Assembly: GCF_037975245.1 (NCBI RefSeq)
Contig: NC_092580.1
Span: 34,815,001-34,879,000, forward strand
Direction: 5' to 3'
Length of the DNA stretch: 64,000 nt
Origin: Apostichopus japonicus
Taxonomy: Eukaryota; Echinodermata; Holothuroidea; Aspidochirotida; Stichopodidae
Shown: positions 1-12,536 of the stretch, piece after piece
Position numbering within the stretch: the first letter of the stretch is position 1
Layout of the letters: the number at the start of each line of letters is the position of its first letter
The notes under the pieces: model-generated
Database searches by the model: none
What the model was told of the DNA's origin: nothing
What the model saw: the letters and a program-made list of their open reading frames with translations, nothing else
Program-made: the position numbers and the translations under genes

Positions 1-1184
1 ATAAAATTCGCCAGATTTTTTAATGAGTCCGTAGATTCTACACACTTCATTCAAACATTTGCAAGCCCCGCACAGATAATGCGCCAATCAAATCTCTCTG
101 TTTTCTTTACGATCGTTAGGCCTGTGTGCTAGCCAGTGTTAGGTCCATTCTCTTGAATAGTATATCTTTCTTTCGGTCTTACCAATGTAGCTTGTAAAAT
201 TGTGTCATTTCCTTCCATTGCAAGGAATAAACAGGTGTTTCCAGACGTTTCCTTTGTGAAATTGGGTAAAAAAAGTGGACGATACGAGTATATATAGGTT
301 ATATTTGTGTAATGAACATGCTGATATCGGCGGTCGCAGTGATTTTACTGTAAACTGTTCGCGTCAGAAGGGCAACAGAAAATAAATTTCTTTCTTTCGA
401 TTGCGACAGCGTATCTCCATTAAACCCACCTGATCAGAGTGCATTAAGAACAAGAAATATTGAATCTGCTTTGGAAGTTTGTTTCCAAAATTCATTTACA
501 AACACACATTGAGACTTTGAAAGGAGAAAATAACTGAACCAGTCATAGACTGTTGTGCAACTATCACTGAAATTATAATCAAGAACAAAAGCATGAATAC
601 GTAATCCCTTGAAGGAGAAAATAATGGCATCAAATTACCATTATTAAATGATACCTTGTACATGTCAAATGCACACTACTGGATTCATCACCATAGCAAC
701 AATGTAAACATGAAAGTCAAGCAACCAATCTAAGGTAACCTGAAATTTTCAAAAGAGCAAATTCCATCTATCATCCATTTACTAATGAGATAGATTCAGG
801 CTCTGACATAAAGCCTTACAGAAAACTACGATACATCTAAGAACAGCCAAGATGAAATTGCTTTTACCATTTCCTGACATAAGTCAACAAAATGTCTGAC
901 ACTTTTATAGGCAAGAAGTGAGGATTGGACTGCTGAGGAGGCTAGAATGGATATGACCTTTACAGATAAATTTTAATTCCCCAATTGCCCTGTCTGTCCT
1001 TATTTATTTGATAAATCTGGCACATTTAACCCAATTTTTTATATTGATGAAGTAAAATGGGAAAAGGAAGGAGATGAGTTTCTTGAGAAATAATGAAGAG
1101 AACACGACCAGAAGTATGTTAATGTGATGATTTTGGCTCAACCAAGTAACAAGCTTTAATCAGTGTATGCTGATATAACACAAA
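1..1184. other. no recognisable gene; left flank, probably kinase intron
   Basis: AT-rich sequence with no convincing exon, RNA gene or element on either strand. The kinase exon at 4431-4602 ends in a donor, so on the minus strand this stretch should be intron. I looked for the next kinase exon (expected to encode something like V-S-L-L-K-D-L-K-H-A-N) and did not find it, so it probably lies beyond the left edge. Confidence 0.5.
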
Positions 1185-1345
1185 GACAAGTAAGAGGACA
1201 GCCCAGTTCTCTGTTAAATAGAGCTACAATCAAGACACTATAACCAGTCTGACCACATGGACACATAGTCCGACTGTTCTCTGATAAATAGAGCTACAAT
1301 CAGGACATTGTAACCAGTCTGACCACATGGAAACAAAGTCCTGAC
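1185..1345. repeat. short tandem repeat, about 85-bp unit, left half
   Basis: Two copies of a unit containing AATAGAGCTACAATCA and CCAGTCTGACCACATGG. The same unit resumes at 4081-4200. The array was evidently continuous before the 2.7-kb hAT-like element at 1346-4080 inserted into it. Confidence 0.7.
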
Positions 1346-1539
1346 CAGTGCTTCCTCTAAGAAATTTCCCATTGAGTCAAAATGGCTAATATCTGAATAT
1401 CTGACTCACACCGTCCTGTGGGAGGGGTCTAAGGGGAGGGGTAAAATTCTGGGAAAATTATTTTATTGAACCCAAAACACAATTGGTCAATGTTTTTGTG
1501 ACTTTTCAAGATTTTACATTTTGTCGACAGTATTAGTAC

Positions 1540-2206
1540 CAGGGGCGTAGCCAGGATTTTCAAAGTTGTAGGTACGACTATCTGAGCGGAGCGCCACCAT
1601 CGGTTGGCGCGAAGCGTACAAGAAAATTTTTGGTTTTACAAACCCCCCCAGATGGCCGGAAACCGCCCTTCCCGAGTGTTCACTTTGGTTCCCTGGCCTC
1701 TTGGTAACTTGAGACACCTCATTCAATATCACTTTTAAACCAAAAACAAACAAGTTAAAAAAGTACTTAATTCAATACTAAATAATGTATTTAAAATTAG
1801 CAAGGTACATGTACAGAGTAAGCCAGTAGCAACAAAGTGCTGCAGCTCTATAAAGTCTGTTAATCAACGATAGGCTTATTTGACTGTGGAATGTTTCTCA
1901 ACTGAAATATTATCTGCGTAAATGGGTTCTTAACTAGATGTTAAAAAACTGACAAGATCGGATCCTAGTCTTTTTGGGCAGGTAGAGTGTTGATTTAAAC
2001 GGCACGCGATAGAAATGACAGCCTAGATGACAGAAGAATTTGGCCATATTTTTGCTATGTTCATTTCAACAGTTTTTCCTGTCTAGACTCTAAAACTCGT
2101 CCAGCATGCTTATGGATTTGAGTTATGGGTGTTTAAAAAAAAAAAAAAACTTGGCCAAAAAAGTGTAGGCCCGGGCCTACAGTGCTACATACTGGCTATG
2201 CCCCTG
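1540..2206. mobile_element. nested element with CAGGGGCGTAGCCAG ends
   Basis: Starts CAGGGGCGTAGCCAG and ends CTGGCTATGCCCCTG, 15-bp inverted ends with one mismatch. The outer flanks TTAGTAC / GTACTAA are also complementary, so the inverted repeat may be longer and the target duplication is unclear. It contains the dispersed module GGTGGCGCTCCGC (minus strand) shared with 21704-22951 and 39598-39912. No transposase. The 79-codon minus-strand ORF across its left end is a by-product of the repeat. Confidence 0.55.
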
Positions 2207-2371
2207 TGTACTAAACATCGGCCAATCCAATGTCTGATTTTATATTGAGGCATGGAACCCTGAGCTTTATTTAAACGATGATTGCTAAATAATAATAAAT
2301 TAGTTCGTTGCATATTACGCTTTATTTTTACAAGCTAAATTTGGCTCAAATATAGTGCACCACTTGCAATG

Positions 2372-3666
2372 CCGGGTAGGAATTTAGATTTGGCTCTGGG
2401 GGGCTATTTTGTAAAATTAAAAGTTAAAGACGCCCCCCCTTAATGTATTTACGAGGGTTTTTTTAAGGTTTAAGGGGGCGCTTTTCCAAAGTTCAATATG
2501 CTGTTTACGGAAAAGGTTGTAAGCATTCATCAGGATCAAGTAAGCACAGTTACCCTCTTCCTAGTTAGCTGCGACCATATAGCAAATTCATTGAAAGTTT
2601 AATTGCCAAAATTTGCGATCGTTTAGCAAATAACATCAATCCACCGAATATATGACGAAAAACCAATAACCCATCAACTGAAATAGAAAACACAGGTTTA
2701 CTTCTACTGAAGGTGCCCTTTTCTTTAATCATTTTTTTTTCCGTGTGTGGATAAAATCACCCACCACCAAATACGAAAACCATTATACCGCTGAAAAGTA
2801 ATCGAAGTTAAAACCTTCAATTCATCGCCTCAGCAACGGTTTACGTAAAATACAACATACCCTCTCTAAGACATAGCACATACCTTCCAAACAACTGCCG
2901 ATTTCCAGCAATTTTTTTTTTTTTTTTTGCAAACCGATATGTTAGGCTACATTTCCCATTGACTTAGTGTGGTGGTTAGGCTAACATGTGGTCGAAAGTT
3001 GCAGTATTTCATGGATATTTTAGTTCTAGCTAACTGCGTCACAATTTCAGTGAATAAAGAGATGCTTAGGCTAGATTTTCCCGTTGACTACATATGGTGT
3101 TTTGCAACCTTGCGTGCGACGATAGCAGCAAGGAAAGTATGTAAACAAAGCTACGCAAAGTATTGTTATTATTATTATTTTTTTTGCAAACCGATGGTTA
3201 GGCTATATTTCCCATTGACTTAGTGTGGTTGTTAGGCTAACATGTTGTCAAAGATTGCAGTTTTTCTTGGATATTTTTATTTGCGACACAACTTGAGCAA
3301 ATAAACAGATGGCTAGGTTAGAGTTCCATGTTGACTTAGTTTGAAGTTAGGCTACCATGTGGTCAGAGATTTTTGGGGATTTGAGGTTACTGTCGCTGGT
3401 ACTGAAATTGCTTAGTTCCCGGTGATTGTGCGCGACCCTCCCGCACTGCTTCAAATTTGATCAAATGTGATGCGGAATTGTGAGAACTGTTTGTGCGATT
3501 CGCGCTGCTACTGCAAACCCTAGCTAAAGCAAAAAGCATGTCACAATTAAATTTACACCTGATATTACGAGGGCGATTTTTTTATATTTCTTTTTCGCCC
3601 TTTTCGGAGGGCTTCTTAGCACTTGCTAGGCAAATCGCCCGACGCCCCCGCTTATTTCTGACCCTG
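2372..3666. mobile_element. nested hAT-like element, 1.3 kb, TSD TTGCAATG
   Basis: Ends CCGGGTAGGAA and TTCTGACCCTG (inverted repeat of the CAGGGTCAGAA type), with a perfect 8-bp duplication TTGCAATG at 2364-2371 and 3667-3674. The interior (about 2915-3530) has repeated stretches with CCCATTGACTTAGTGTGG and a T-rich tract followed by GCAAACCGAT. The same module occurs in the differently ended elements at 21696-23856 and 31835-32870. No transposase ORF. Confidence 0.75.
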
Positions 3667-4080
3667 TTGCAATGTAATGTAAGGTAGGCTATACAGATAT
3701 TATATTTAGTACACTGGTAATGCGAACCATCGTAGTGTAGGCAATGCATCAGTGCACGTGCAAGTTACGTTATATGATTTAGCTTTACAGCAATCGAGCT
3801 AAATCTATGTGACTGTATAGAAAAACAGCGCTACGGTAAAGTTAACGATCGCTAATTTAACATTTCTGACGATAAATTGGAAACAATTTACAGTAATAAT
3901 TTCTTCACTTCAAGTTGAAGTTCTGAACACAGTGCCTTTTGAAATGATTTTTTTTTTCTCTTCACACTGTATAAAATTCAGGAGAAAATGAAACACTCTT
4001 TTTTTTTTCTCTCTCTCTGAACGCCAGTGCGTCAAATCGGCAAGCCATTGCGTCAAAATCGTGTCATAGCGGAAACACTG

Positions 4081-4200
4081 GTCCTGACTGTTGTTAAATA
4101 GAGCTACAATCAGGACATTGTAAGGTCCAGTCTGACCACATGGGCACATAGTCCTGACTGTTTTCTGTTAAATAGAGCTACAATCAAGGCATCGTAACCA
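4081..4200. repeat. short tandem repeat, right half of interrupted array
   Basis: Continuation of the 1185-1345 array (AATAGAGCTACAATCA, CCACATGG) on the far side of the 2.7-kb insertion. It begins with the 8-bp target duplication GTCCTGAC. Confidence 0.65.
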
Positions 4201-4430
4201 GCATTACATGTGATTATTGTAGTTTCATGACTTACATTCTTGTGCCATTAACTGAGAGACAAAGCCAAAACTGGTCAATTCAGGTTGAAGAGTCTCAACA
4301 GAGTATTCCACTGTCAATCGATGCATGTAATTTAAGGCAAAATACAGGCATGTTCTTAATGACTGCACTTCCTATTAATCACTTGTTCTATAGCTATGAA
4401 CTAGGACAATAAAAATCAATTGGCACTTAC

Positions 4431-4602
4431 CTTCCCTGATGGCTGTACAAGGTGCCCCTTCCTCATGTTCCAGGGTGATTTCTTTCAAGGCCACAAGCTT
4501 GTCTGTTAATCTACTTTTGCCTTTAAATACTGTTGCATATGTTCCCTCCCCAAGTTTGTCCAATTTGGTATAAGTTTCTCTCTTCCCAAAACCAATTTCA
4601 GA
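4431..4602 (-). CDS. CDK16/17/18: PCTAIRE-type CDK, coding exon 4 (start of kinase domain)
   Basis: Fourth and last coding exon in the window of a serine/threonine cyclin-dependent kinase of the PCTAIRE group. Read on the minus strand it starts [20 protein letters not shown]. It contains the glycine-rich ATP loop ([11 protein letters not shown]), the ATP-anchoring lysine in LVALKEI, and the cyclin-binding helix motif PCTAIRE at its end, which defines the subfamily. It is bounded by acceptor TTTCTTTGCAG and donor GTAAGT, and is 57 codons plus 1 nt. Phase 1 suits the next family residue (V of REVSLLKDL). The catalytic HRD and DFG segments would be on exons left of the window. PCTAIRE kinases act with cyclin Y or CCNYL in post-mitotic cells, neurons and spermatogenesis. 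Residue T in KEIT replaces the R usual in vertebrates. Assignment to the group is firm; which of the three vertebrate paralogues it corresponds to is not, and it may be pre-duplication. Confidence 0.95.
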
Positions 4603-4734
4603 CTGCAAAGAAATGAAATGTTTGCTTAAAAAAAACTAAACAATAACACTGCATATCACTCACAGTCCAGGTTACAGTAAGTTTTTTTCATTACACTGTT
4701 TTATGCAGGTCACCAGGCATAGGCCCATGGGAAT

Positions 4735-6620
4735 CAATGGTTACCTTAATACAACAGTCAAGGTACACCTGTGATGAACCCTGTAACTGCAGGGCCCTGG
4801 GGAAACAACAGGGTTACAACTGTCCGGGCACCTAGATCTAAAGAACCCAATTAATGCAGGGCCCTTGGCAAGCTTAGAGCAGACAAGGTATGCAGACCTG
4901 CAATGGACACTGTTATTAAAAGCAAGGCCAGGAGGATGCAGCCAACAAACAGTCAAGGTAGCTAGTTAGGTCTAATGGACACTGTTAAAGCTAGGCTGTG
5001 AGGATACAGACCAACAACAGTCAAGGTAGCTAGTTAGGTCTAATGGACACTGTTTAAAGCTAGGCTCTGAGGACACAGACCAACAACAGTCAAGGTGCTC
5101 TAGCTAGGTCTAATGGACACTGTTAAAGCTAGGCCAGGAGGATGCAACCAACAAACAGTCAAGGTAGCTAGTTAGGTCTAATGGACACTGTTTAAAGCTA
5201 GGCTCTGAGGACACAGACCAACAACAGTCAAGGTGCTCTAGCTAGGTCTAATGGACACTGTTAAAGCTAGGCCAGGAGGATGCAACCAACAAACAGTCAA
5301 GGTAGCTAGTTAGGTCTAATGGACACTGTTTAAAGCTAGGCCAGGAGGATGCAGCCAAACAACAGACAAGGTGCTCTAGCTAGGTCTAATGGACACTATT
5401 AAAGCAAGGCCAGGAGGATGCAGCCAACAAACAGTCAAGGTAGCTAGCTAGGTCTAATGGACACTGTTAAAGCTAGGCTCTGAGGACACAGACCAACAAC
5501 AGTCAAGGTGCTCTAGCTAGGTCTAATGGACACTATTAAAGCTAGGCCAGGAGGATGCAACCAACAAACAGTCAAGGTAGCTAGCTAGGTCTAATGGACA
5601 CTGTTAAAGCTAGGCTCTGAGGACACAGACCAACAACAGTCAAGGTGCTCTAGCTAGGTCTAATGGACACTGTTAAAGCTAGGCCAGGAGGATGCAACCA
5701 ACAAACAGTCAAGGTAGCTAGTTAGGTCTAATGGACACTGTTTAAAGCTAGGCCAGGAGGATGCAGCCAAACAACAGACAAGGTGCTCTAGCTAGGTCTA
5801 ATGGACACTATTAAAGCAAGGCCAGGAGGATGCAGCCAACAAACAGTCAAGGTAGCTAGCTAGGTCTAATGGACACTGTTAAAGCTAGGCTCTGAGGACA
5901 CAGACCAACAACAGTCAAGGTGCTCTAGCTAGGTCTAATGGACACTATTAAAGCTAGGCCAGGAGGATGCAACCAACAAACAGTCAAGGTAGCTAGCTAG
6001 GTCTAATGGACACTGTTAAAGCTAGGCTCTGAGGACACAGACCAACAACAGTCAAGGTGCTCTAGCTAGGTCTAATGGACACTGTTAAAGCTAGGCCAGG
6101 AGGATGCAACCAACAAACAGTCAAGGTAGCTAGTTAGGTCTAATGGACACTGTTTAAAGCTAGGCCAGGAGGATGCAGCCAAACAACAGTCAAGGTGCTC
6201 TAGCTAGGTCTAATGGACACTATTAAAGCAAGGCCAGGAGGATGCAGCCAACAAACAGTCAAGGTAGCTAGCTAGGTCTAATGGACACTGTTAAAGCTAG
6301 GCTCTGAGGACACAGACCAACAACAGTCAAGGTGCTCTAGCTAGGTCTAATGGACACTATTAAAGCAAGGCCAGGAGGATGCAGCCAAACAACAGTCAAG
6401 GTAGCTAGCTAGGTCTAATGGAGCCCCCTCCCCCCTTTAAGTTTTGCCATGGATTAGCAACCACACAACAGTAAGGTAGCTAGTTAGGTCTAATGGACCC
6501 CCCCCCCCTTTAAGTATGGCCCTGGAGTAGCAACCACACAACAGTAAGGTAGCTAGTTAGGTCTAATGCCCCCCCCCCTTTAAGTTTGGCAATGGATTAG
6601 CAACCACACAACAGTAAGGG
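4735..6620. repeat. minisatellite with 412-bp higher-order repeat (about 68-bp monomers)
   Basis: Monomers share AGGTCTAATGGACACTGTTAA and alternate between a form with GGCCAGGAGGATGCA and one with GGCTCTGAGGACACAGA, giving a 137-bp dimer. A variant marker (CCAGGAGGATGCAGCC) recurs at about 4928, 5341, 5753 and 6165, a 412-bp period equal to six monomers. The last 200 bp (6420-6620) change to a version with C-runs and TTTAAGT. The array lies within kinase intron 3, downstream of exon 3 and nearer the acceptor of exon 4. Confidence 0.9.
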
Positions 6621-7677
6621 AGCTAGTAGCTAGTAGCATTGTTTAACATTAAACTGTTATGATACTCTCATAAAAGTAATATGGCACAACATGCACATTT
6701 GTTGAATTAACCTGTGACTGCATCATTATACATTGCAGGGTTGTTGTAGATAAGATTATTCAGCTAATATTGGAAATGACAATGGGAGGGTGGGGAGTGG
6801 TGTTCAGCAGAGCAAATGAAAATTTATTTGTCAGTGCAAAATATCAAAAATATTCCTGGAATATCTGTAAATATAAGATGCAGCGTGCATGGCTATGACG
6901 TGTGATTACATATAGACAGAAACATAAAGCTGCATAACAAATACATACAACAAACACACAACTACACAGGAGGTTCAAAAGATCTTAAAGCAAGTAATAT
7001 GGAATGTTTACTCTTATAATCTTATCAGCCTGTGCAGATTGTTTAAGTGTTGGGAATGTGAGGGTTATGGTTTTGATGGAATTTATGCTTCCATTATGCT
7101 ATGAAGGTTCTTCTCATGTCACCTAGTCAAATCATTAATTGAAGTATGTAATTAATATCCTGTGGGCCAAGGCAATACCATCCATTACATTAACTACCAA
7201 TGACATCAATCACACACTAGATGTATCATTAAGCTGTGACCTGATTCTACATGGTGTAGAGAATATGAATAACAGAAGTCACGAGTGAAAGACTAGTTCA
7301 AAGTTTCTCAAACTCATGTACAGTATCAGTTTCACTTTATTTCTAATATCTGTCTCCACACACCACCTGCACTCCCCCCCCCCTCCCAGAAATGACCATT
7401 TACTGGTAGAGGGGTTGAGCTTGAATACAATAGCTGTGAAAAGACAAGTGACCCACAACCCCAATGGAAGATCTGAGATAAACATTTATAAACATCATTA
7501 ACTATATCATGTAGCTTGTAAAATTTAATGTAGTGAGCAGAAACTACTCCAATCGAAACAGCTACTGAATGTTACTTAAAATTCAGAAAAGAAGTAAAAC
7601 AATTTAAAAAGTTGAAAAATGGATCTGTACATAGCACTGACAGCCTGGTCATAATTTGAAGCTATATAAATCCTTAC
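6621..7677. other. kinase intron 3, remainder
   Basis: Unique-looking AT-rich intron sequence between the minisatellite and the donor of coding exon 3 (GTAAGG at 7672-7677). A C-run lies at 7374-7384. No other feature seen. Confidence 0.6.
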
Positions 7678-7800
7678 CAAAGATGCCCTTCTTGACCGTC
7701 TAGACATCTTTTCATTTGAAGGAGGACTAAGGCTGAATTTTTCTAAAAATTGTTCTGGAAATTGCATGTCCGCTGGTAGAGATAACCGTTTTGAGATATC
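7678..7800 (-). CDS. CDK16/17/18: PCTAIRE-type CDK, coding exon 3
   Basis: 41 codons, phase 0 at both ends, between acceptor TTTACTTAACAG and donor GTAAGG. It begins DISKRLSLPADMQFPEQFLE and ends with EKMSRRSRRASL. KRLSLPAD and MSRRSRRASL are conserved blocks immediately N-terminal to the kinase domain in human CDK16/17/18. The RRASL serine is a basophilic (PKA-type) phosphorylation consensus. The following exon continues SEIGFGK exactly as in vertebrate proteins, which confirms the splice. Confidence 0.95.
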
Positions 7801-8689
7801 CTGTTAAGTAAACAGAAGACAAAAACCATTGTAAGATACAATTCTTGGAAGATGTGAAGAGCCTAAGGAGACATGCAGCTTTGATTACATTAACATGTTA
7901 TCAGAGTAATTCTTAGGTAAAGTTTATATAATGTAAAGTTATGTTTAGTTACATGTAAAGTCTGTTTTAATCTCTTTCAATTCTATAAAGAACAGTAAGT
8001 TTGGAAGCACTCTGTAAGCTTGGTAGATGTTTCTTAACATTGACTTATATTAATCTGGATGAAATTATAACAAAATACAACAACATTGAATGAATGAGAC
8101 TGGATATTATGACCTCCAGAGAAATTAATTTATGAAGAACCATGCAAGTAGACACATCTATATTAATGTCTTCCTAAATAATTCATTAAATATTAGATAA
8201 CCAAGGAGGCACACAACTAATACACATACTATATAACTTGAAGTGTGATGAACCATTTCTTCATTAAAGTACATCAGCCTACCAACACCACCACTGCACT
8301 GGATTATAATCTATTATTGAAGGAAACTTACATCTAGATAGGTTTACAGTTATCAGTGGTCTACAGCGGATGTGCTGGAATGTACCATGACACTATTCCA
8401 ATGACAAACTGACAGATCGTAACTTATTACACTGTGCCACAGTTAAATCAGACCAATATGAATTAAGGCAGAGAATGTGTTGCCATAGTGACAGGGCACT
8501 AACGATTCTATATATTTCATTTTGTCAGCAGCTGAGATATTAGCAGTAGCTCTTATGGGAGGACTCATAGCAAAGACTAAAGTATTGAATGCACTATTGC
8601 AAGCTGCTATCAAAAAGGCAATTTGAGGACTATCAAACAAACACCAGTCTCATATTGTGTCACCTATAGTATTTGCTTGTATATTATTC
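7801..8689. other. kinase intron 2, left part
   Basis: AT-rich intron sequence upstream of coding exon 3. Short ORFs here have no recognisable similarity. No RNA gene or element end seen. Confidence 0.5.
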
Positions 8690-9430
8690 ACAGCAAGTAC
8701 AGTAAAATATGTTTATAGTATTGATGTTGCGAACTGAGCAAACCATTAATACCAAGTACCAGTAAAATGTGTGTATGATATGTTGTGAACTGAGAAAATA
8801 TTGATAGCAAGTAACAATAAAATGTGTGTATGTAGTATTAATGTTGTGAACTGAGCAAACCATTAATAGCAAGTACCAGTAAAATGTGTGTATGTAGTAT
8901 TAATGTTGTGAACTGAGCAAACCATTAATACCAAGTACCAGTAAAATGTGTGTATGATATGTTGTGAACTGAGAAAATATTGATAGCAAGTACCAATACA
9001 ATGTGTTTGTAGTATTAATGTTGTGAACTGAGAAAACCAAAATAGCAAGTACAGTAAAGTGTGTGTAATATGTTGTGAACTGAACAAACCATTAATAGCA
9101 AGTACAGTAAAGTGTGTGTAATATGTTATGAACTGAGAAAACCAAAATAGCAAGTACAGTTAAGTGTGTGTAATATGTTGTGAACTGAACAAACCATTAA
9201 TAGCAAGTACAGTAAAGTGTGTGTAATATGTTATGAACTGAACAAACCATTAATAGCAAGTACAGTAAAGTGTGTGTAATATGTTGTGAACTGAACAAAC
9301 CATTAATAGCAAGTACAGTAAAGTGTGTGTAATATGTTGTGAACTGAACAAACCATTAATAGCAAGTACAGTAAAGTGTGTGTAATATGTTGTGAACTGA
9401 ACAAACCATTAATAGCAAGTACCAGTAAGA
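8690..9430. repeat. minisatellite, 53-62 bp unit, about 13 copies
   Basis: Units contain AATAGCAAGTACAGTAAAGTG, then TGTAATATGTTGTGAACTGA and a CAAACCATT tail. Longer copies (with TATGTAGTATTAATG) lie at the left and shorter 53-bp copies at the right. It lies in the middle of kinase intron 2. Confidence 0.9.
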
Positions 9431-12400
9431 TTATATGATGCATTATCAATCTCTTCAAACATTCATCTGCAGCAGACAACAATGGAAGATTGTAAAAATT
9501 AATGACAAAATTAAACAAGTGAGATTCTCTGACCAGTCCTGAAACTGTGTGAAGGATTTAGAATATATCTTCTGAGCTACATTCTGTAAGTATATATAGT
9601 CAGAGCATATTAAATTTAGTGTTATTCAAAAACTGCTCAGGTCAAGTAAGTTGGTACAGTACAATGCATACTGTCTGATTCAATGCTAAAACAATAGGTG
9701 AGCACAATTGGTATCATAGATCAACAGCAGTTAAAGACACACGTCTGAGACCACTATATATACATCTGTATTAGAAGACCAATATACATCTGTATTAGAA
9801 TAAACTGTTGAGGACTCACAGTCTGAGTATAGTGAAGACAAATGACAGGTTACAACCCAGTAAATCCAGCTATCATATCAAGTACTGAGTCTCATGTACA
9901 ATATGGTAAAACAATAAACTAAACAGCACAATTAATGGGAAAAGAAAGCCATCCCAGAGTATTACAAGGTCTGCTTCCTGTTTGCACTGTGCACTAATCC
10001 TCTCAACAGACACGATCCACAACACAGAGCATTGATACATGATCAGCTACTAGGTGCTTCCTCATATCTACACTTAGCTAATGTGAATGGAACCTTCAAA
10101 TTATACAAAACACATGCACTTAAAAGAAATTATTGTAACTTTATGCAGACTAGTTCTACAGCATAGCAATCTACTGTACTATATACGTGCAACTGCAATA
10201 TATTGCTTCCATTGTAAGGGTATGCATGTATTCCATACTCTCAAATATGATGCTTCAGCCTATTGCAGCTGAACCAGAAATGAAACATTTGAAAATTCAA
10301 TCAAACAACGCAATAAACATGTGGGACACAAACTTTTCTGGATGAGACATTACACGACAAAATAAGGAGCAGCAGAGTGTTTTAACCACCCTGCTCTTAG
10401 AACCTGGGGTTCCCAAGTCTCAATGTTATACATGCAACATTGCAGGTTGATGTGTTAACATAAACAGCTTACTACATGCATTAACACCCCCCCCCCCCCA
10501 ACCACTCTGAATTGAGCACTGACAACAAGAACACAGACAAATCGCCAAGTTAACCTGTACAGGACTTTATGGTAGTATTAGGTGAACAGTGAGGAAGTTT
10601 GTCCAACTATTTATTACTCAAACATTACATTTAAATTTAAAGTTTTCATTGCTCCCAAAATTTCCATTGCTGATGCAGTATTTCAGTGTTGAATATGGCA
10701 GCACAATGAAGATTGTATCCATTCATCAGGGATATAGAATAAAGTACATTAGTGATGGGAACACATTCACAAATTACCCATATAGGTACCCATATGTTCA
10801 TTTTTGATAGTCCACAAGATACCCATCCATCAGGCATATAGGACTTAAAGTAGACTAAATCTGATCGTTTCTGCTGATTTATCTGATTTGAACTGCAAAG
10901 GAATGACAGATTGTTGAGAATATATTTTATCATGTACACACATGTATACACATGCATTATGCATGTATGAGCATCTAAACTATAACATGTGATGAACTGT
11001 TGTTATGTTATAACATTTTGTTTTTCTTGTTTCATTTCACAAAGCTCTTCATTGGTTACCATGACATACTATAGATGGCATAAGGAAATCTTCTGGAATA
11101 TAATCAAAGTTCAAAGAGATAATCACTGCACTTCACCTTTGATTGCCAGAGAAGTATCAACATTTCCAAAGGCATTTCAAACAAGAAAAAAAACAGTGTA
11201 CAAAAAGAAACCCACACTGTAACAAACCATCTGTCCTGCATGTATTTGTGTTTAACAGTTAAATTACCAAGCAAATGTAATACTGAGGTAGTTCTAAAAC
11301 ACTATCCAAATTTGTATAGTCTCATCATAAGTAGGCCCCAATCATAGTTATATTTTCAATTTGTTTATACTGCTAACTGATAATATGTGACTGCAGGACT
11401 CCTGAGGATAATATTCAATGAGTTATACCAAAACAGCTCAATGCATCTCCAGGCCAATAAGATTTAATTGACCTAGACTTTTGTTTTCATGTAATGAGGT
11501 CAGTTCTGTCTTGAGGAGATTAATAGTATCAGGAGAGATGACATGGTAAAGCTGAGTAACAATTAACTCTGAGCTGGTTCACAGATAATGCCAGGCTGTT
11601 TGACTGCAGTCATGCAGTGTCCCAATCTCACTTCAATTTCCTTGCACAATTCTTAATAACTTTCGTTCTGCTGGTGCCTTTCTCTGGTCAAAGTACATGT
11701 CCAAAGTATTCTGCACTGTTCTAATTGGAAACAAGGCTCAACTTCACTTACAAATGTAAATTTGTAGTACCGGTAACCTGCAGTGATGAAGAGGAAAATG
11801 ACAGGACAACATACTGCCATTCCCCCCCCCCCCCCCTCCCTACCAAAAACAATACCACCAATCAAAGGATATTGTATTGCTATTATGACATTCTATGAGT
11901 TGTTAACATGAATATTAAACTAAGGAAGGAATCATTATATCAGATTCACCTTCATTGTATAAGTCCAGTCAATTCTGACTTATCAAAGTAAAATGCGGTC
12001 AATGCCAAGTTTCCTAAGCTGGCTTAAGGTTTAAATAAATATACACAACATGCACAAAAAAATGCTTTAGAGCTATTAACAGGTTTTCAAACCCAAGCAC
12101 AATCTTCGTGCACAAGCTTATGCTGTCGAAATCTGGAAAATGTAAGTGAACTTCATGAAACACAAGGGTGTAAATCTCTCTTTGATGTCTGTATTTTAGG
12201 AATGAGAACGTATCAGTAAGCACCTGGGACTCAGTTTTGTTGGTTTCATGATTGCTATAAGTGGGTGGCTAATGCTTGGCTAACTGTTAGGCTTGGGGAC
12301 AAGGAAAAACCAATCATTACGGCTTTGCTGTTTAGATGCTGCTAGTATCATTATCTGATCAAATTTTCAGGAGATGTTAATAGCTTTGCTCACAATTACA

Positions 12401-12536
12401 CAACATTTCAAAATTATGTTACCACTATATGTAATTCCATTGTTAAAATGTTCTTAATCCCTGGGGTAGGATGTGATAATTTGAGAAACTAATTGAAGTT
12501 AAGCACTGAGCTAACATCATGACTTGAGATACGTAC
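9431..12536. other. kinase intron 2, remainder
   Basis: No exon found between the minisatellite and the donor of coding exon 2 (GTACGT at 12531-12536). Homopolymer C tracts at about 10488-10499 and 11823-11836. ORFs on both strands around 10.6-11.2 kb show no motif I recognise. Confidence 0.5.

Larger units (their letters stand above)
1346..4080. mobile_element. 2.7-kb non-autonomous hAT-like element with nested elements
   Basis: Left end CAGTGCTTCC, right end GGAAACACTG (imperfect terminal inverted repeats CAGTGYTTCC). It is flanked by the perfect 8-bp duplication GTCCTGAC at 1338-1345 and 4081-4088. An 8-bp duplication with CAGTG-type ends is characteristic of the hAT superfamily. No transposase ORF is visible. 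Two other elements (1540-2206 and 2372-3666) sit inside, which explains part of the length. The element lies in what should be an intron of the kinase gene. Confidence 0.75.

Noticed and set aside
1514-1753. 79-codon minus-strand ORF ending in a PGYAPG-like segment
   Set aside because: The segment is the translation of the CAGGGGCGTAGCCAG terminal repeat of a non-autonomous element.
10589-10957. Overlapping ORFs on both strands at 10.6-10.9 kb
   Set aside because: No motif, low-complexity AT-rich composition, and no splice signals consistent with the kinase model.
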